From the NCBI GenBank assembly GCA_030151145.1, contig JASLEL010000360.1, forward strand, positions 1 to 8,860: a DNA stretch of 8,860 nt, read 5' to 3'. The notes under the pieces were generated by a model, which saw only the letters and a list, made by a program, of their open reading frames with translations, searched no databases and had not been told where the DNA came from. How positions within the stretch are numbered: the stretch's first letter is position 1; each line of letters begins with the position of its first letter. Of this stretch, positions 7,106 to 8,860 are shown piece after piece. This stretch comes from Aquirhabdus sp. Lineage in GTDB: Bacteria; Pseudomonadota; Gammaproteobacteria; Pseudomonadales; Moraxellaceae. The position numbers and the translations under genes are program-made.

Positions 7106-8235
7106 TGACCTCCGCCTGTACCCGTTTTACGATTTGTCCCAGCGGTGCCGGATGTGTCGGCGGTCATGGGGACTTGGTAGGTCGGCATCTTGATTGCCTG
7201 CGTCACAGGTTGGGCCAAGGGGTCGATTCCGGGCACCCCTTGCCGGATCAGCGCGGAGAAATGCGGGTCTGATCCTGCCGCGATGGCGCGTGGGTTGATA
7301 TAGCCGCGCTGCTGCAGGGTGTTGAAGTCATAATGGGGCGTTAACAGTCCGCTATCCTGTGCATACTCCGCCAGATACCCCGACAGGATCAACCGATAAT
7401 CCAGCGGCAGGCTGGGCGCCACGCGCTTGGCTAAATCATAAACAATGGTGGTGCAGTTGGTGGTCAGGGTATTGTAGAACTGTGGGGTATGCTCAAGGGA
7501 CTTGGCTTCGGTCATGTAGTTGAGAAACATCGCACGCAGATCCTGCTCAGGCACATGCAGCCGATAGAGATAGTCCTGCTCGCCGCGTACATTGGTGCGT
7601 ACGCGCACGATATCGCGCTCATCGGCGGCGATCATCACCACCTCAAACTCCCTAAAGAAGCCGCCGATGGCCGAAAAGCTCTCGTGGCGCTTTTTGCGGA
7701 TCTCCAGTGAAAACACCACATGGCTGCCATCCTTAAAACCGAACGAGACCAAGGTATGCGCAATCGCCGGGCCCATCCAGTAGGAGAGAATCAGATCGGC
7801 GGAGACCAGCTGCTTGAGGTCATACTGCCGTGTCTCCCAGCGTACATCGTAGTCGGTCTGGGTACGCCAGTTAAAGTTGCGCACCCGATCCAGCGTGACC
7901 TGATCGCCATGCACCTCGGTATGTAAGACATACGCCACATCATCCGCCCAGTCACGGTCATTGGAGGGTTTGATCGTACTCCACCATGCCAGTAAGCCTG
8001 CAAATGCCACGCCATACAGGAGCAGGGCAGGCCATCGGGTCTGTCCTCCCCACACGTGCCACACGGCAATGCTTGCCAGCACGACCCAGAGGCTGATCGC
8101 GATGACCTTGCCGATCTGTGCGCCGGGGAACTGATACCAGAGCGCAAAGCCGCCCCAGATCATCATACAGACCAAGACCAGCGATACGCCAAAGCGTCCG
8201 AGGAAAAACAGCACCTTGTGGATCGGCAAACGCAT
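7102..8235 (-). CDS. Membrane-anchored DUF4105 (Lnb N-terminal-type) protein
   Basis: A 377-residue protein with three hydrophobic segments at about residues 8-33, 42-62 and 67-86, followed by a soluble domain placed by prediction in the periplasm. Residues about 115-280 carry the DUF4105 pattern: RNFNWRTQTDYDVRWE, then IAHTLVSFGF with His160, FSLEIRKKRHESF, a DERDIVRVRTNVRG stretch and the hallmark FYNTLTTNCTT with Cys261. The conserved His and Cys make a thiol hydrolase or acyltransferase possible, but the family has no firmly known activity. The tail after residue 340 is Gly/Thr-rich and probably disordered. AGGA sits about 7 nt before the ATG, and an in-frame TAG four codons upstream fixes the start. 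It overlaps the following hydrolase gene by 4 nt and should be co-transcribed with it. Family call is good; function is open. Confidence 0.9.
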   Translation of the reverse strand: MRLPIHKVLFFLGRFGVSLVLVCMMIWGGFALWYQFPGAQIGKVIAISLWVVLASIAVWHVWGGQTRWPALLLYGVAFAGLLAWWSTIKPSNDRDWADDVAYVLHTEVHGDQVTLDRVRNFNWRTQTDYDVRWETRQYDLKQLVSADLILSYWMGPAIAHTLVSFGFKDGSHVVFSLEIRKKRHESFSAIGGFFREFEVVMIAADERDIVRVRTNVRGEQDYLYRLHVPEQDLRAMFLNYMTEAKSLEHTPQFYNTLTTNCTTIVYDLAKRVAPSLPLDYRLILSGYLAEYAQDSGLLTPHYDFNTLQQRGYINPRAIAAGSDPHFSALIRQGVPGIDPLAQPVTQAIKMPTYQVPMTADTSGTAGTNRKTGTGGGQ

Positions 8236-8299
8236 GGCGTTGTCCTATGCAATCATGACCGGATGATCCAGAGCATATCGTAAAAAGTTGGGCATGACG

Positions 8300-8319
8300 A
8301 TGCACGTGCATGGATGCAT
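8300..8319. promoter_or_regulatory. Perfect 12-bp palindrome with an adjacent half-site, possible operator
   Basis: ATGCACGTGCAT at 8300-8311 is its own reverse complement, and a further ATGCAT palindrome follows at 8314-8319 after 2 bp. It lies 65-84 nt upstream of the DUF4105 start codon, close to where the promoter should be. A dimeric regulator could bind here, but no regulator is identified in the window for it, and a 12-bp palindrome is at the edge of what chance could give. Confidence 0.35.
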
Positions 8320-8386
8320 AGCCCATTCTTGCCATGTATCTGTTGATGCTATGGGTCAGATTAATCGAACATGAGTTTTAACATGG

Positions 8387-8423
8387 TGATCGTTTGGAGA
8401 TTGATCAGGCCGCCAAACGATCA
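8387..8423. repeat. 11-bp perfect inverted repeat with 15-nt loop
   Basis: TGATCGTTTGG (8387-8397) and CCAAACGATCA (8413-8423) are exact reverse complements. The 15-nt loop contains another TGATCA. It begins about 90 nt past the stop of the right-edge gene on the minus strand and would form a stable hairpin in RNA of either strand. Neither side has a T tract, so it is not a typical intrinsic terminator. A protein-binding dyad, an RNA-stabilising 3' hairpin, or a remnant of a mobile-element end are all possible. Confidence 0.6.
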
Positions 8424-8513
8424 TGTAGATGACAGGTGCCGTTGTGTGTGATTGCTTATTTGCGAAACCTACTTTGCGCTACTTATCCCGTGATCTATAA
8501 AACGTACTGGAAA

Positions 8514-8860
8514 TCATGCAACGACGCTTGGACGCTTTTGGGCCCATGCCGAGTCTACTTTCGCATGGTCACGATTAAATTCTGCATTTGCTTTTAATCT
8601 CTGGAAGCCCTGATCCAGAAAGAGGCGCGTTTCTTCGATACGTTTGTGATTTCGCTTCTTCGATCGTTTAGGACTAATCAACCGCAGAGGGATCTCTGTC
8701 GCATGATGATAGGCTGCGACACCAAAAACACTGAGCAGCATCAGGCTCAATTGCTCAAAATGCATATCATTGGCAAAGTCCCGACCGAGAATCAAGCGGC
8801 CCAGTTGATGATGGTATTGCTGGACCAAGCGTGTTCTCTGCTTTGCAAGAAAACCTGTTT
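8514..8860 (-). CDS. Unrecognised protein, C-terminal part only, runs off the right edge
   Basis: The minus-strand frame ending in TGA at 8514-8516 is open to the right edge of the window (TGFLAKQRTR precedes a TTG at 8828), so only about 114 C-terminal residues are visible. I do not recognise them. There is a hydrophobic stretch, LSLMLLSVFGVAAYHHA, which could be a buried helix, then a strongly basic segment (SPKRSKKRNHKR) and a helical, charged tail. No catalytic or transposase motif can be identified. The base composition of a sampled line, about 47% G+C, is closer to the left-edge gene than to the central operons. The long open frame and lack of a competing one support it as coding, with moderate confidence. 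Confidence 0.6.
   Translation of the reverse strand, partial: TGFLAKQRTRLVQQYHHQLGRLILGRDFANDMHFEQLSLMLLSVFGVAAYHHATEIPLRLISPKRSKKRNHKRIEETRLFLDQGFQRLKANAEFNRDHAKVDSAWAQKRPSVVA

Larger units (their letters stand above)
8236..8513. other. Intergenic region upstream of the DUF4105 operon
   Basis: This 278-nt gap lies between the start of the DUF4105 gene and the stop of the right-edge gene, both on the minus strand. I see no coding sequence with a credible ribosome site, no tRNA and no intrinsic terminator with a T tract. It is AT-richer than the operon and should hold the promoter of the DUF4105-hydrolase operon; a TACGAT on the minus strand near 8277-8282 is a possible -10, but no matching -35 is convincing. 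It contains the two symmetric elements listed separately. Confidence 0.6.

Noticed and set aside
8236..8513. A small regulatory RNA in the gap
   Set aside because: The hairpin at 8387-8423 lacks a T tract and no convincing promoter sits at a suitable distance from it.
8514..8860. The right-edge gene as a transposase fragment
   Set aside because: A basic segment and the nearby inverted repeat suggested it, but there is no DDE or HTH signature, no target duplication and no terminal repeats bounding it.

Overview
This 8.86-kb window looks like an ordinary chromosomal stretch of a Gram-negative proteobacterium, most likely a gammaproteobacterium. The reasons are a LysR regulator divergent from a catabolic or detoxification-type operon, a DHA2-family exporter, and a large lipoprotein-type alpha/beta hydrolase next to a membrane-anchored DUF4105 protein. 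The genus cannot be fixed from the sequence. I see no rRNA, tRNA, CRISPR array, transposase, phage gene or recognisable insertion sequence.

Layout. (1) Positions 2-1210, plus strand: the 3' part of an unrecognised, mostly helical protein with one TPR-like repeat, open at the left edge. A strong hairpin follows its stop codon. (2) Positions 1351-4072, minus strand: a compact three-gene operon transcribed in the order cupin, short-chain dehydrogenase/reductase (SDR), DHA2-type MFS exporter, with gaps of 28 and 3 nt. A LysR-type regulator (4172-5050, plus strand) diverges from it across a 99-nt gap that holds a -10-like element and two dyads. (3) Positions 5069-8235, minus strand: a two-gene operon in which a membrane-anchored DUF4105 protein is followed, with an ATGA stop/start overlap, by a 678-residue predicted lipoprotein hydrolase with a Ser-Asp-His triad. 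It converges on the LysR gene with only 18 nt between stop codons. (4) Positions 8236-8513: an intergenic region with a perfect 12-bp palindrome and an 11-bp inverted repeat. (5) From 8514 to the right edge, minus strand: the C-terminal part of an unrecognised protein.

How the genes may work together. The cupin carries the metal ligands and other residues typical of the small Mn-dependent hydroxynitrile-lyase-like cupins. Its pairing with an NADP-type SDR, an exporter and a LysR regulator suggests an inducible module for a small carbonyl- or quinone-type compound: conversion, reduction, then efflux. The substrate is not known. The DUF4105/hydrolase pair probably acts at the cell envelope on a lipid or lipoprotein ester; this is inference from family features and coupling.

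The central operons look richer in G+C than the two edge genes (single hand-counted 60-base lines: about 65% inside the SDR, about 50% and 47% in the left and right edge genes). I did not find a clearly novel multi-gene system. The most interesting items are the cupin-SDR-exporter module with its divergent operator, the coupled DUF4105/hydrolase pair, and the unexplained dyads in the 8236-8513 gap.
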